Part shown: piece by piece, positions 41,216 to 53,063 of the stretch
How positions within the stretch are numbered: position 1 is the first letter of the stretch
Layout: each line of letters starts with the position of its first letter
Source of the DNA: Euglena gracilis
Lineage: Eukaryota; Euglenida; Euglenophyceae; Euglenales
Length of the DNA: 64,000 nt
NCBI GenBank assembly: GCA_039621445.1
Contig: CP154957.1
Coordinates: 29,440,854-29,504,853 of the forward strand
Reading direction: 5' to 3'
Translations under genes and position numbers: made by a program
Notes under the pieces: generated by a model
What the model saw: the letters and a program-made list of their open reading frames with translations, nothing else
What the model was told of the DNA's origin: nothing
Databases searched by the model: none

Positions 41216-42468
41216 GGCCACCTAGTGTACCCTATGGGTTCACTGGGTACCTTGTAGAGACCATTCTAACAAAGTTGAGCGGGAAATGATGAAGGGGAAT
41301 TTCCATCCTGATCATAGAAGAAGCAACTCAAATTTCCTTAAATTTGGTCAAATTTGGAAAAAGGCTAAAATTTCACAATGACAACTCCTAACCCTAATGC
41401 TATCCCCCCAACAACCCAATTACCAATAGCGGAAGAGAACGTGGTTTTTGGGCGGTTTTTCGGCCTGTGAGTGCTGCTGAGTTCTGTGGGAATGGGCTTC
41501 CCTTTGACGGACGATCGTTGTGAGCCCAAAGAAGCTCGAAAATGCTCGAAGATGTAAAAAAAAATGGGTATTTCGGGCGAAATTGGCCGTAATTCCTTGA
41601 ACGGGCATGAAGCCAGAGCCCCAAATGCACGGTTTCAACAACTGTGTCCAGAACGCTGGTTCGGGCGTGAAGCCATTGCTCCACGCCCGAACCGGCGTTC
41701 TGAGCCACGGCTTCACGCCCAAACTGGCGTTTTTGACACAGAATTTTTTCTGCAAAAATCCAGAAAAGTGGACCCCCCAAAATAAGACTCCCCTTGAGAT
41801 TTTCAGCAACGGACCCCAAAAAAGAGACCCGGATCTTATTTGGGGGGGGGTAAATTGCTTTGCTTGTGGAAGCTCCTCCCCATGGATCAACTGAGACACA
41901 AACAGAAGCTGTGCACGTCATCTCTGAAGTTGGGATGACTGGGATTTCTCTTAGCATGCCTGGGCCTGACAAGGCCTAACTGGGTTTGAGGACCCAATCA
42001 AGCACACAAGATGCGCTTTGATGCATGGCATTTAGACATGCTTAAAGAAGCAGGGTAATTTTTCAATCACACCCGATCGCCCTGTCACCAGTCATACCCA
42101 CCTTTCAGGCTTCTCAAAGCCAGTCACGGGCAGTCATGCCTTGTCACGCACGGTCATGCCCAGTTACAGAACCCTACCTCAAAGCCAGTCACGCCTGGTC
42201 ACGCCTGGTCTCGCTGGGGGGGGGCTGAAAAATAATCTCAGATGGCGTTAACTTCCATCATCATTTTTTGGTGGTGCATATTTTTGCGCAAATTTTGGGG
42301 GGTCCAGGTGCAGAGCCTTTGGAAACTTTTTTTGAATGTGCGTGCTGGGAACAACATGGTGCGGCAGTCTGAAACCATTTTGAGAATTGTGGGACCAAAT
42401 GCAGGTTGAAATCCAAAGAAGCAATTTTTCACACCCCAACTCCCACACCTCCATTCCTCCCTGATGAC

Positions 42469-42505
42469 AGCTCTGGCAGCTGGGATGGCTATTGGTGTTG
42501 TGGGG
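42469..42505 (+). CDS. VMA3: V-ATPase proteolipid subunit c, gene 1, exon 2
   Basis: A 37-base micro-exon. Its first base completes the Ala codon and it adds ALAAGMAIGVVG, the middle of membrane helix 3. It is bounded on both sides by nonconventional introns. The homologous stretch in gene 2 lies inside a single larger exon. Confidence 0.93.
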
Positions 42506-44233
42506 AAACAGACTCAGCTTGATTGTTTGTTAAGGATTTTTTTCCAAACAGGCGGTGGTGTTGCAACCCCTGCAGTTCTACCTCCATGCCCCTCCCTGCC
42601 CCCCCCCCCTGTGTCCAGCAAACACCAGCCCAATGGACACCCCTCTGTTCTGACCGCAATTTCATCGCAAATGGAAGCTTGCCTCCACTGAACGATGTCC
42701 AATGAACACCCCCTGTTCGGTTTTCTGTGCTTGTTGGGTTCAGAGGGGGGTGCACTCCTCCCGAACTTGCAAACCATGCCCCCCCCCCCCGAGCTGCCCC
42801 CCCCCCCCGAGCTATTCCCATGGGGGGGGACGGGAATAGCTCACTGTCATAGCACTTTTTACAAAGAACTTCCCCCAAAAAGTGCTCAAAAATCGACGTG
42901 TTTGGGACGTTTTCAAAAATTGATTTTTGGCAAACGTGCTTGAAATTGACCATTTTTTGCGAACATCTAAAAAAAAATGCCAAAAATGACCCCTTTTGGG
43001 CTACCCGAGGTTCGGGTATGAGAATAGCTCGGGGGGGGCCTAGGTCCCCCCCCCCCCCCCCCAGCTGTTCCCATTGAGCCGTAAAGGGTGACGGGATTAG
43101 CTCGGGGGGGGGGCATGTAATTGATTTTGGCCCAGACAGGCTGAAAGGCCCCCTGGGTGCATGGGACGACCCCTCCAGGTCCCATGCAAGGGGTATTTGG
43201 GTGGCTTGAGCCAGAATTTTTTTCAAAAGAATCCAAGAAATGTTGGGATGATTTTTCTGAGGGGGTTTGTTTTGAGTCAGGTTTTTTGCATTTCCAAACC
43301 GAGAATTTCTTGGAAAAGATCAAAAGAATGATGAAAAATGGGGGTTTTGAGTTCTTTGCTGGTGTTGGTTTTCTCTCGACCATGCAATTTTTACCGACCC
43401 CAGGGGAGAGTCACTTCCACTCTTCCAGCCAGTCATGTTTTTTTTTGGAAAACTCATCAGTCACTATCAGGGGTTTTTTAGTCTTGGACCCCCTCCCTCG
43501 GGGGGGGGAGGGGGGGGGGGGGGGGTGGGTCCCTTGGACCCCCCTCCCCCCCCCGGGGGGGGGGGGGGGGTGGTGGATATATCTTTTTTGGCGCCGAAGG
43601 CACCGAAAAATTTGAAAAAGGTGCTATTTTTAGCATTTTTGGCCATTTTCGGGCAAAAGTGGGTGGGTCCCCTGTGACCCCCCCTCCCCCCGGGGGGGGG
43701 GGCACGAAGTTAGCGCCGGCCATAAACAGACAAGAAGGCTTAGTGCAACTAAGGGGGGGGGCACCCAGGGGATGGGTGGGTGGGTGCCGACCCCCTCCCC
43801 CCCCCCCCCCCCGGCTTTAAAAAAGCCCCTGGTCACTACCCTGTTGTGAATCTTTGTTGATTTTTGTTAAATATTTTGATTATTAGTTTATATTCCATGT
43901 TTGGTTTTTATTAAATTAATAAGTTCAAAATAATTATATGTGCATTTAATTTTAATGTTAATTATATGTATGTATATTTCATATTTTTTAATTTATTTGG
44001 CTGAGAAGAAATAAGGGTCGGCCACTCTGGAATCCAAGGGAAATTTGACCACAAACGGGAAAGAAAGATCAAATTTTCCGGTGCCTTCAGCGCTGGGCCG
44101 CTTTAGTGGTCATTTGCCAACCCCCCCAGGCCCAAAAACCAATCAGTCACTCTGAAATATCAGTCATCCACCCGGGGGGGTCAGCACAGTGACTAAGTGA
44201 TTGTATGCTCTGGACTCATCTGAGTCTGGGGGT
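42506..44233 (+). other. Nonconventional intron, gene 1
   Basis: It starts AAACAG (CAG at +4 to +6) and ends CTGGGGGT (CTG at -8 to -6). CAGACTCAG at +4 to +12 is the exact reverse complement of CTGAGTCTG near the 3' end (44220-44228). Splicing joins GTG GGG to GAT TCC, giving VVGDSCVR, as in gene 2. It holds GAGCTATTCCC hairpins (42780-43110) and long C/G runs at 43490-43580. Confidence 0.88.
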
Positions 44234-44419
44234 GATTCCTGTGTGCGCTCATATGGAAAACAGGAGAAAATCTTCGTTGCCATGATTTTGATGCTCATCT
44301 TTGCCGAAGCTCTTGGCCTGTATGGGTTGATTATCAGCTTGATCATGAACAACAGTGCAACCACCATCAATGCAAAATACGGAGCGGCTTGTTATGATGC
44401 TTACAAGTCTAAGCGGTAG
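44234..44419 (+). CDS. VMA3: V-ATPase proteolipid subunit c, gene 1, exon 3
   Basis: It encodes the last 61 residues. [14 protein letters not shown] is the loop, then helix 4 reads [18 protein letters not shown], with the glutamate that carries protons in this family (LIFAE). A tail of some 20 residues ends in KSKR and TAG. The C-terminal tail is longer than in fungal and animal homologues and differs from gene 2's. Confidence 0.95.
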   Translation, partial: DSCVRSYGKQEKIFVAMILMLIFAEALGLYGLIISLIMNNSATTINAKYGAACYDAYKSKR

Positions 44420-44598
44420 TGTGGTCTTTTGTTTTCACTCCATTTCATCCGGCGGATTCCTCATGAACAGCATGATATTCATTTGGTTCTTGGTCACTTG
44501 CTTTGTGGAGGTTTCACAAAAAACCCAGGTGATAAATTTCAATTTCTGGTTGCTTTCAGAAAGAAGAGACAGCCATTTCTTAAAACCTATTTTCTGGG

Positions 44599-45320
44599 CC
44601 CGACGCCTGTCTTGAATTTCTACTGACTTAAACGGAATTCAGGCTGAAATTGTTCAGGTCAGTCGATTTCCATTCAGGCACCCGTTTAGGTCAGCCAATT
44701 TCCATTCAGGTAGGTCCGTCGATTTCCATTCAGGCGCCCGTTTAGGTCAGTCGATTTCCATTCAGGCTGGAATAGTACAGGTCAGTCGATTTCCATTCAG
44801 GCGCCTTTTGGGCCAGCCGATTTCCATTCAGGTAGGTCAGTTAATTTTCATTCAGGCGCCCGTTTAGGTCAGTCGATTTCCAAGGCATTAAAACCTATTT
44901 TCTGATGCAGGTTCAGCAGATTCAGCAGGGGCGCCAGACCATGCGAGGGAAGCGAGTCTCCCGGCGCCCCTGCTGAATCCGTTGGTGCCGGTTGATTTTT
45001 CTAAAACCTGTTTTGTCTGGGCCTGCACGCCTGTCTTGTTCTTTCATTCGACTGCCTGGACATAAATATTGCCAAAAAAGTGGCTTTTGGCCCATTAACG
45101 GGCGCCTGAATTGAAATTGACTGACCTAAACGGCGCCTGAATGGAAATCGACTGACCTAAACAGATTCCGATGTCTTGGAAAGCGACCAACCTTTTTTGT
45201 TTAATTTTTTCTGAATGCCGTTTTGCTCCATTTCAGGCATCGTTGGCAGTATCTAGATTTCCCCAAATTCTTGACCAATGAAACTGAAATTCCCAGTAGA
45301 AATTCAAGATAGGCGTCGGT
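44599..45320 (+). mobile_element. Composite inverted-repeat element with 32-bp array and hairpin (copy 2)
   Basis: The ends are inverted repeats: CGACGCCTGTCTTGAATTTC on the left, and AGTAGAAATTCAAGATAGGC plus GTCGG at 45294-45319. Inside are eight units (starts 44656, 44688, 44712, 44744, 44779, 44811, 44834, 44866; spacing mostly 32, sometimes 24; core GTCAGTCGATTTCCATTCAG). A palindrome follows at 44919-44978 (CAGCAGGGGCGCC arms), then two inverted units (GCGCCTGAATGGAAATCGAC) at 45105-45165. It lies 180 bp after the stop of V-ATPase c gene 1. Confidence 0.8.
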
Positions 45321-45396
45321 CGATTTTTGTATAGTAACCTTGCACCAACTGGTGCACCAAGGAGGTCTTCAAGGTTCAAGGTGGTGAGTGCCAAAC

Positions 45397-46390
45397 GGTA
45401 GACTGGGGGGGGGGTAGTGGGTAGTCGGCCGACTACCCAATTGGTCGGCCGACTAGTCGGCCGACTAATTGGTCGGCCGACTAGTCGGCGGACCAATTGG
45501 GTAGTCGGCCGACTACCCACTCAAATGTACTAACGGGTCAAAACCGCCGACTTTTAAGTCCCCCCCTGGGAAAATTTTTTTGTCTAAATCACCTCAACAC
45601 CAGTCAAAACCCACCCAAATGGCTCCAGAACCCCCCAATCGGGGGTGAATATGCAAAAAAATGGGGAAATGTCCATTTTGGGCCACTTTTGACAAAAGAA
45701 CACCTCTCCCCATTGAATTTTCAATATAAGTCAAAATCTGCACAAAAAAAGGTCTTATCCCTCCAAGTCTATTGCCAACATAGAAGGGATTTTGTTATTT
45801 GAGGGGGGGTGCGGGGGGGGGGGGGCGGAGCCCCCCGCCTATGCCAAAGTGAGCCACAAAAATGACTTAGCCCCCGAGTATGTTGCCAACACAGAAGGGT
45901 GGAGTGGAGGGGGGAGTTTTCTGCCTCTCGTGATGCAGAATGCTTGCATTTCTAAAGGATTTTCATGTAATCCCTGTTTCATCATTGGTTTTTTACCCCT
46001 CCGGACCCCCATCAAGGGCCCACCGACCCCCCACTGACCAAAGATTTCCATCTGGGGGTGTTTATTTAGGCGTAAGACATTTATTTGGACCCATCCGGAA
46101 CATTTCCGGGTGATTTGGGCCCGCCACAGACCATTTTTATGACCGCCGACTAGCCACCGACTAGTTTGCATTGGATTTTCTTCATGGGGAGGGGGGGCTT
46201 AAAAGTCGGCGGTTTGGACCCGTTAGTACATTAGAGTGGGTAGTCGGCCGACTAGTTGGCCGACTACCCACTACCCCTCCCCCCCTGTCTCGCCGACTAG
46301 CTACCGACCAGGCCTAGTCGGCCGACCAATTGGGTAGTCGGCCGACTAGTCGGCCGACTACCCACTACCCCCCCCCCCAGTCTACCGCCT
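45397..46390 (+). mobile_element. MITE-like element with long TCGGCCGA terminal repeats
   Basis: The left end reads CGGTAGACTGGGG and the right end CCCCAGTCTACCG. Inside each end are palindromic GTAGTCGGCCGACTAC phrases and then ACGGGTCAAAACCGCCGAC or its complement. This gives imperfect terminal repeats of 150-190 bp around a unique core of about 650 bp. No transposase and no clear target-site duplication were seen. A partial relative is inside the first intron of gene 1 (40560-41215). Confidence 0.8.
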
Positions 46391-49300
46391 TGCGCCAGGG
46401 TGGTGCCTTGCAAAAAAAATACCAAACAAAAGGAGTCCAGTTGCAATTGTACCACCTGGTCATGACACTCGGGGGCAGGGATGCCCCCCGGGAGGTCCCA
46501 GTCCCCCGGACAGGAAAAACATTCCTTAACTTTACGAGGACCTCAAAGGCAATGCAAGGCGATGCGGGACCCAAGGGGGTGGGTGACCAAAAGGTGTTGA
46601 TTTCCCCCACGCAGAAGCGATTGGACCTTGTCTCCAGTTGAACCCAACTCTCAGACCAGAGGCAGAATGGGGCCATGGTCAATGTCCCACCCCCTCTTTT
46701 TTTGATTCAGGCGTGTCCAGATTCAGTGCTTTATTTTTCGACTGAGGAGTCTCCCTTGTCTGATCTGACCTTCCTCCTGGAAGCCTGGTTGAAAAGAAAC
46801 TGGCATTCTTGCTGACTTGAATATGCGACTGAACAATTGCTTTCTGTTTCTGGAAAGCGTGGCAAGATTAACAGCAACCAGGAATCCACCCACACTGAAC
46901 CTTTTCAACAGCGCTGGAGGAGCACGCTTTTTTCAGAGGTTCCCTTCTGCGTGCACCAGCGAACGGTCTTGCAAGGACAAAAAATAGTTGTGCAAAATTT
47001 TGGCCCTCTGTCACAGAATTTTGTCCCCAACCCTGAAAGTTAACCCAAGGAAGAGTGTATGTATCACAGTGGTTTGGCAGCAAATACAACAAATGTTTTT
47101 ATTGGAAATATTCAATTTTGGGTCCTCCTCCATGGGACTGCACAGCTTGTCAGCAAAACTAACCATTGCTTCCTGTTAAAACCTGGTTACCTTTGTATAT
47201 GGCTGGGGGGGGTGTCCAGAAACATTAGGTGCTGGATGCTCCTGGTTCCAAAGGGAAGGGATCTTGTTATTTTGGTTCTGGGGGGCCCCTCCCCCCAGAC
47301 GAGGCCGAAGACTGAGTAATTCAAAATGGCGGCAAAAATTCCATGCGTGGGGAACTGTGGGGGGGGGATACTGGGCGGTGGTGTGGGGGCTCCACTTTAC
47401 ACCATCTCTCGTCCCTGAACAGATGCAATTTCACAGCCCCCTCCTCTCCCCCCCAGCTGGGTTTTGAATTGGGCTGGACGCAGGGTCGAACTGGCCCAAG
47501 GAAATCAAAACTGATAAAAAACTCGGGGAAAACATGCAGGGAACCAATTTTTCACCTTTGAGCTGGGTCCATGAGAGAACCTGAAAAATGAAAATACAGA
47601 ATCAAGGCAAATCCGAAATGCCAACCCACCCACATGCACACGTGCGCACACGCACACAACAAAGGTTCAAAAAATTTGCAATTTTGTGGACATTTGAACC
47701 ACTTTCTGGAAAGTCCATGCCATTCACTCAATGTTAGCTTTTTGGAGAAGTATCTTCTTTGTCCGAACCCCAGAACAAAGCAGGATTACAACCTTGCACT
47801 GACTTTTTGACATTTTATTTGTCGCCGCCTGCCCCCGAAGGGATCCTCCCACTGATTCTCCACCATACTATTCATCACCCCCTGGGCTGCGTTTTTGCAG
47901 CCATTTCTCCCCCTGTGTCTCTCCACCGCTGTTGATGCTGACCTTCCCCTCCCTCACTTGTTGACTCATTTCCGACAGTTCAAAGCATTCCCCCATTCCA
48001 ATTATTTGTTGTTGCGACGTTCCTTGTTTCCCACCCACTCGCTCGAAACACAGAGGCATCGGAATCGGGCTTCCTTTTTTAAGAAAAAAAAGTTTGCACC
48101 CCACCTGCCTGGTGGGCATGCCTGCCCATGGGCGCCATGGGCTGGCAGGGGGAAGGGTTTTCAACCCCCCCCTGGGGGTCGGGTTTTGGGATGGGTTGTG
48201 TTATAGCACACCCCGAGGCGCCAAAGGTCCCTTGAAAATTGGTTGGCAGGCACCGGGCCCAAAACCGACCCCTGGGGGGGGGGGTGCCTGCCATATGGCA
48301 GGCACGCCTGAAAAAAGGCATCATTTTCCAGGTTTTCAAAAACACTAAAAGTTTTCCTTCGGCGCTTCGCACCATGTGTAAAGTGGTGCAATTTGATTTT
48401 TACCATGTTGGTTTTTTTTGAAATTGTCCTTGTGCTGGTCCTTGACAACAAAGTTGTGAACTCAAGAATAATGGCTTTGTTTCAAGTTAGAATATGCTTA
48501 TTTTTCATCGTCCTTGATTGTTTTGTCCACTTTGGGGGGTTACAATGGCTGGATGAAGACACCCCCCCCCCCCCCAATCCTCAACTGGCCCCCATTACAG
48601 CTGGCGGACACCCGAGTAGGGAATTTCGGACAAAATGAAGATCCTCCCGGCCAAGTTTTGTTGTCTCTCATGGACACATTCCCGTGAACCCCCCCGGACA
48701 CAATTATTGATCCCCAATAGACGAGAAATTTTGACCCCATAGACAATTTCGTTGAGCCCCCGTGGACGCTTCTGTGTGTGACGTTTTTCTGGGTGGATGG
48801 AAAAGACTGCAAGTAGCAGACCAGACCTCTACAAACTCCTTATTTGCTATTGGGTTGTGAGGTGCAGATGCATAAGCATTTTAAGGGTAAATTGGTTGTA
48901 TTAACACCGCCTCTTGGCGGGCTGCACCCCCTTCTTTGGCCAATGAGGGGGAGGGGGAAATGCCAACCGGGCCACATCATTAGAATAACAAACCCCGAAA
49001 AACAGGGATTTTCTTTTGTCGGGTTTCACAAAACAGAAAGGTCTGAAACAGGCCTTTTGAGTGAACGATATTGCACGTTCGTCAACCAGAACGATCTGTG
49101 ATTCGTCAAAACCAGATGGTATTATCCATTTTGTGTCCCAGGTCACCTGGTGATGAACCACACAGCTTTTTCTTGAATGTTGGGAAATAATTTGTGACAG
49201 GTTGGTGAGGTTTCTTGAAAATCAATAATTTCTTCCGGAAAAGCTTTTTTTCATGAATTTTTAGGTGGAAAAGTTTGGTTTGGTACATAGGATGGGGGAT

Positions 49301-49418
49301 GGACCTCCCCCTCTCTGGTTCCACAGCTGGCGTTTTTTTTTTATTATAAAAAATATATTCACAAAAAACCCCAAACCCCCTTTTTTGTTTTTTCTGTTTT
49401 TCATTGATTTTTTTGAAG

Positions 49419-49500
49419 GTGACTACAGAGCAATGTTTGAAAAAGATTTGAAAAGCAGTGCATCCCGGCTTTGCATGATGCGCAGTGGTCGCAAAGCTGG
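49419..49500 (+). CDS. Candidate exon, unknown protein
   Basis: A long T-rich tract ending GATTTTTTTGAAG is a strong acceptor. The next bases encode GDYRAMFEKDLKSSASRL, then CMMRSGRKA, before a GCTG|GTTGTT donor. Composition is that of a soluble helical protein. The Y-R-A-x-F-E-K-D-L pattern recalls annexin-like repeats, but one exon is not enough to name it. Confidence 0.35.
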
Positions 49501-50407
49501 TTGTTTTTTTCTAGCTCAGTGTGAACACAAAATGTTGCTTTTGGAAGACTTTGAGAAGAGTTTGCTTGTACCCTGGAGTTGCTGTCAGAGAAATATTTTG
49601 GAAGCTAATGTAAAGTGTGGCCATCTGTGTGAATGTATGACATTCCAATGCAAGACACTGAGGAACAGTTTTGGAGCAGCTGTTGGATGATTCCTTCGCC
49701 TCACATTTGTGAAATTGAGAGCTAGCTTTGCCCCACCTTTCGGGTGGAAGATGCGAAGTCATCTTGTACGATCAATATGCAGATGCTTTCCATTTGAATC
49801 TTAGCATTGCTGCGAAATTTTAAGTTCCTTGGTTCAGATTGTTTCAGACAGGTTTCCCTGCAAAATTGTCCATCAGGGCCTAAATATTATGGGTCAGAGG
49901 GTCAATTATTCATGTCCCCGGGGGCCCTATAGAAGTGTCCTCCATTCTCCCATTTCCTGCCCGGCAGGGGCCAACGAAAATGTCCGGCCGGGTCCAACAA
50001 TTGTGTCTGTCGGCTGTAATGGCTTCTGACCCCAGCCCTCAGAAAACTTGTCACTGATTTTTGGCCAGTAAAGGATTTTGGCAACATCCCCCCCCCCCAT
50101 CAATGAACCTCTGGACCCCAGAGCAGGGTCCATTTGGGTTGTGGATCTCTGTTCACAAAATTGCTTTTTAAAGTTGGCCGGCCATCTTCATCACCCTTGT
50201 GGAGGCAGTCCGGTCAAACCCTGCCCGAGAATTCATTTTACTTCAAATGCACCAACTTTTTTGGTAGGCTGCCAGCAGAGAAATTCCAAGGATGCCAGAC
50301 CCCACCCTACCCCAGGCGGGGGGGGGGGTCCAGCCAGCCAGCAAGCACCTTTTTTCCAGCCAGCTCCTAGCCAGGCTACGGACCCCCCCCCTGGAACGAG
50401 TGGTAAT

Positions 50408-50804
50408 TACACCTAACGCCTGAATTTTTCGCACTTCACACCGTATATTTTTGCACTTCTGGTCAATTATTATTATTAATTATTATTAATTATTATTATT
50501 ATCACTTCTGGTCAATTATTATTTTTTTGCACTTTATCTCAAAAATGTTTGCACCTTATCCCAGAAATATTTGCCTCTGTTCCGAAAATTTTTGCACTTG
50601 GATCGGGTGTTTTGCACTTTTGCCTTTGAAACTCCAATCAGCGTGGATCTTTTTCCATTGTGCAGTGCAACGCTTTTTTTTTTCGTTGTGCAAAAATAAA
50701 ATGACGGAGGGCAATTTTTTTTGAGGGTACTGGGCAAAAATTTTGACAGGTTTTGGCAAAAAAAAATTGCCAGCCGTGGGCAAACATTTCAGACGCTAGG
50801 TGTA
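50408..50804 (-). mobile_element. TA-flanked MITE-like element, second copy
   Basis: Opposite-strand copy of 18300-18749, with ends TA-CACCTAACGCCTGAA and CAGACGCTAGGTG-TA. It contains an (ATT)n expansion at about 50466-50520 that the other copy lacks. The flanking TA is present at both ends. Confidence 0.75.
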
Positions 50805-51534
50805 AGTTTTTGCAGCCTGGCATAGCCGGGCTGGACCGAAACCTCAAAGTTTTGGCTCCAAATCCAATTGAGCTTGGGGTCTAGCCCAGCATCTCTGGTG
50901 ATGCTGGGCGATGCTGGGCGACGCTGGATTTTCGGAGACCAGAGGTGGGGCTCCAATGCTGGGCGATGCTGGCTTTTTTTGCATATTGTGAAGAATTGAA
51001 CCCATATGTCGGATTAATGAACATTTTGGCCAGAGTGATCGACCCCCCCCCCAGGGGAAGATTTGCTGGTTTTTGAAAAATGACTGACTGTTTTTTGAAA
51101 GTGGAAAGTGACCTCCCCCCAGGGGTCAATATGGTATTGTCTGCAGCACTCCCTCCTCCCAAATGGGAGTGACAAATGCAAATGCTGAAAAAAGGTACCA
51201 GCTTCTTTGGAACCCCTAACTCTGATGACCCTTTGCCACACTTGACTCGGGACAGCCATGGAAATACGGGAAATCAAAACACTGTCAGATATGGTGTCAG
51301 GGCTTCATTTTAGGACTCCGGACATTTACTTTGATTCTGCTTTATTTTCCAAGATTTTTCCAGAAAATAATACTGGACACCAGAAGCCATTTGGCCATTT
51401 GATGCCACAGTGTTGTCTGCCACCATACATGTGCCGAATTCCCCCCCCCCCTTGCCCACCGGCCGGGTTCCTACAACCCCCGACCAGGGGGGTCTATAGG
51501 AGAGTTTTATGGTGTACGGGGTTCAATAATCCAA

Positions 51535-52045
51535 AACGTTGGTGGGGACCAGGGGTTTTCTTAAGCCGGAGGGTACCCCATCCCCCGGGGGGGGGGTCCA
51601 GCCAGCCAGCAGCTCAAATCCAGCCAGCAGCCCAAATTCGGGCTGGGAGCCCCCCCCCCCCCGGGGGTCGAGTGAAATAAAGTTGGGTCCAGCCCGGCCG
51701 AAGGCTGGACCAGCCGGCCGCAGGCCGGCCAGCCAACTGGGCTGCCCAGCACACCTATCCCTGCATTTTTCCCCCTCATCACAACTTCCTCCATCACAGC
51801 CCCCCAGCCTTGATCCAGCTCCATCCATCAAAATGTCGAAAATGGCAAAAAATTATTGGAAATTTTTGTTTACCGTCGACCCAGCCCAGCCCAGCCCCCT
51901 CCAGCCCCGGCCCCCCCCCTCCCCCCCCTATCCCCCCGGGGGGGGGGTCCAGCCAGCAGCTCAAATCCAGCCAGCAGCCTTTTTGCCAGCCGGAGGCTGG
52001 ACCCCCCCCCCCCCCGGGGGGTCCTTAAGAAAACCCCTGGTGGGG
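51535..52045 (-). repeat. Interspersed GC-rich repeat, inverted copy of 1-420
   Basis: It has the same modules as 1-420 on the opposite strand: CTTAAG end, CCAGCCAGCAGC words, CCGGCC palindrome, a CATCACAACTTCCTC-like stretch, CCAGCCCAGCCC, then a second CCAGCCAGCAGC block and a CTTAAGAAAACCCCTGG end. Confidence 0.75.
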
Positions 52046-52999
52046 ACAGCACCTGCCCCCCTTTGGCCGCCAACCACGGTCCAGGCGACCGAAATATCCC
52101 CCCCGAAATCAAAGATGTCACCCCCTACCCCCTTTTTGGAAAAAGGAAAAAGTTTTGCCTAAAATATTCGAACACAATGAAAACAACTCCAGTAGCAGAC
52201 ACCGGAAGGAAATTTGACCGTTGGGGGGGGGGTCCCAGGTACACCCGAATGACCCAAAATGGCTTGAATGATCCCAAAAAGTCCCAAAATGGCCAACAAT
52301 GTCCATAAAAGAGGGGCAAAAAATTACCCAAAATTAACGAAATCGCAAAAAGTGGCCTAAATTACCTTAAAGTTGCTCATATTGACCCCAAATCACCCCC
52401 CCATTTACCCAAAGTATTATAAAATTCCCCAAATTGTCAAAAGTTAACCCCCAAAAATGGTCAAAATGGGTGATGAGAGCCCAGTGGGAAATGATTGCCT
52501 CAAAATCAATGGATTTAGACCAAAACCCCAAAATTTTCGGTGCCTGGTGGGCCACCTTTTGGTCGATCCTGGCCAACCACCCGGGGGGGGGGGGGGGCTG
52601 GAGCCAAAAATCCGTCAGTCACAGTCACCCCAGGGTCAGACACGCAAGCCATGTGATGGCTGAGACCTGTAAGCATTACATTGGAGTCTGACCGTTCAAT
52701 CGAATGCACTCTATGGCCCCCAAAGCCTCACCATCGGGAGTCGGTGCAAAATTTGGTGCAGGTCATCATCATTTAAACTGTGACACACCGTGAAAATATT
52801 GAAATATAATCAAAATTGTCAAAAATGGCCAAAACTCTGGCAGGTGGTGCCAACGGTGAAGCTTTTCAGTACCCCCAGTTGGGCACCCACTCCCAAATAT
52901 AACCCATGCCACCGTTAGTTTTAAAGGCAGTCGACTGAACCCTGCCCCCCCCCCCCCAAATTGGCTGCTTCCTGCTCCGGGCTGAGGTGCACCTCATGT

Positions 53000-53063
53000 G
53001 TCCCCCACAGGATTTTCCAGTGCTTTTGCTGCCGGCCAGGCCGCCCCCGCTCCGAAGGCCACC
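53000..53063 (+). promoter_or_regulatory. Probable trans-splice acceptor and 5' UTR of V-ATPase c gene 2
   Basis: TGTCCCCCACAG ends at 53010. The 53 bases to the ATG could also be read in frame (AAGQAAPAPKAT before the Met), so an upstream start or exon cannot be excluded. The ATG at 53064 is preferred because it gives the family's usual N-terminal length and aligns with gene 1. Confidence 0.5.

Larger units (their letters stand above)
39972..42468 (+). other. Nonconventional (euglenid-type) intron, gene 1
   Basis: It starts AACCAG (CAG at +4 to +6) and ends CTGATGAC (CTG at -8 to -6), with no GT-AG. The ends are complementary: CCAGGTTGGAATGGGG near the 5' end against a reverse-complemented 3' end reading TCAGGGAGGAATGGAGG. 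Splicing here gives GLA-ALAAGMAIG with no residue gained or lost against gene 2. A GT-AG choice nearby (ACC AG|GTTGGA to ACAG) breaks the frame. The intron contains a TCGGCCGA-type inverted-repeat element copy at 40560-41215 and a GGGCGTGAAGCC hairpin at about 41640-41730. Confidence 0.85.
46400..52900. other. Intergenic region between the two V-ATPase genes
   Basis: No intact gene is supported. A stretch at 46490-46640 (plus) reads NFTRTSKAMQGDAGPKG in a clean frame and 48400-48500 reads VLVLDNKVVNSRIMALF. Both are too short and isolated to call. One better candidate exon is at 49419-49500. The rest is repeats: a GGCAGGCA hairpin near 48230-48310, the MITE at 50408-50804, and the CTGGCTGG family at 50295-50400 and 51535-52045. 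Confidence 0.45.

Noticed and set aside
39965-42470. Conventional GT-AG splicing of gene 1 (ACCAG|GTTGGA to GACAG)
   Set aside because: It shifts the frame and destroys helix 3, while the nonconventional cut keeps every residue aligned with gene 2.
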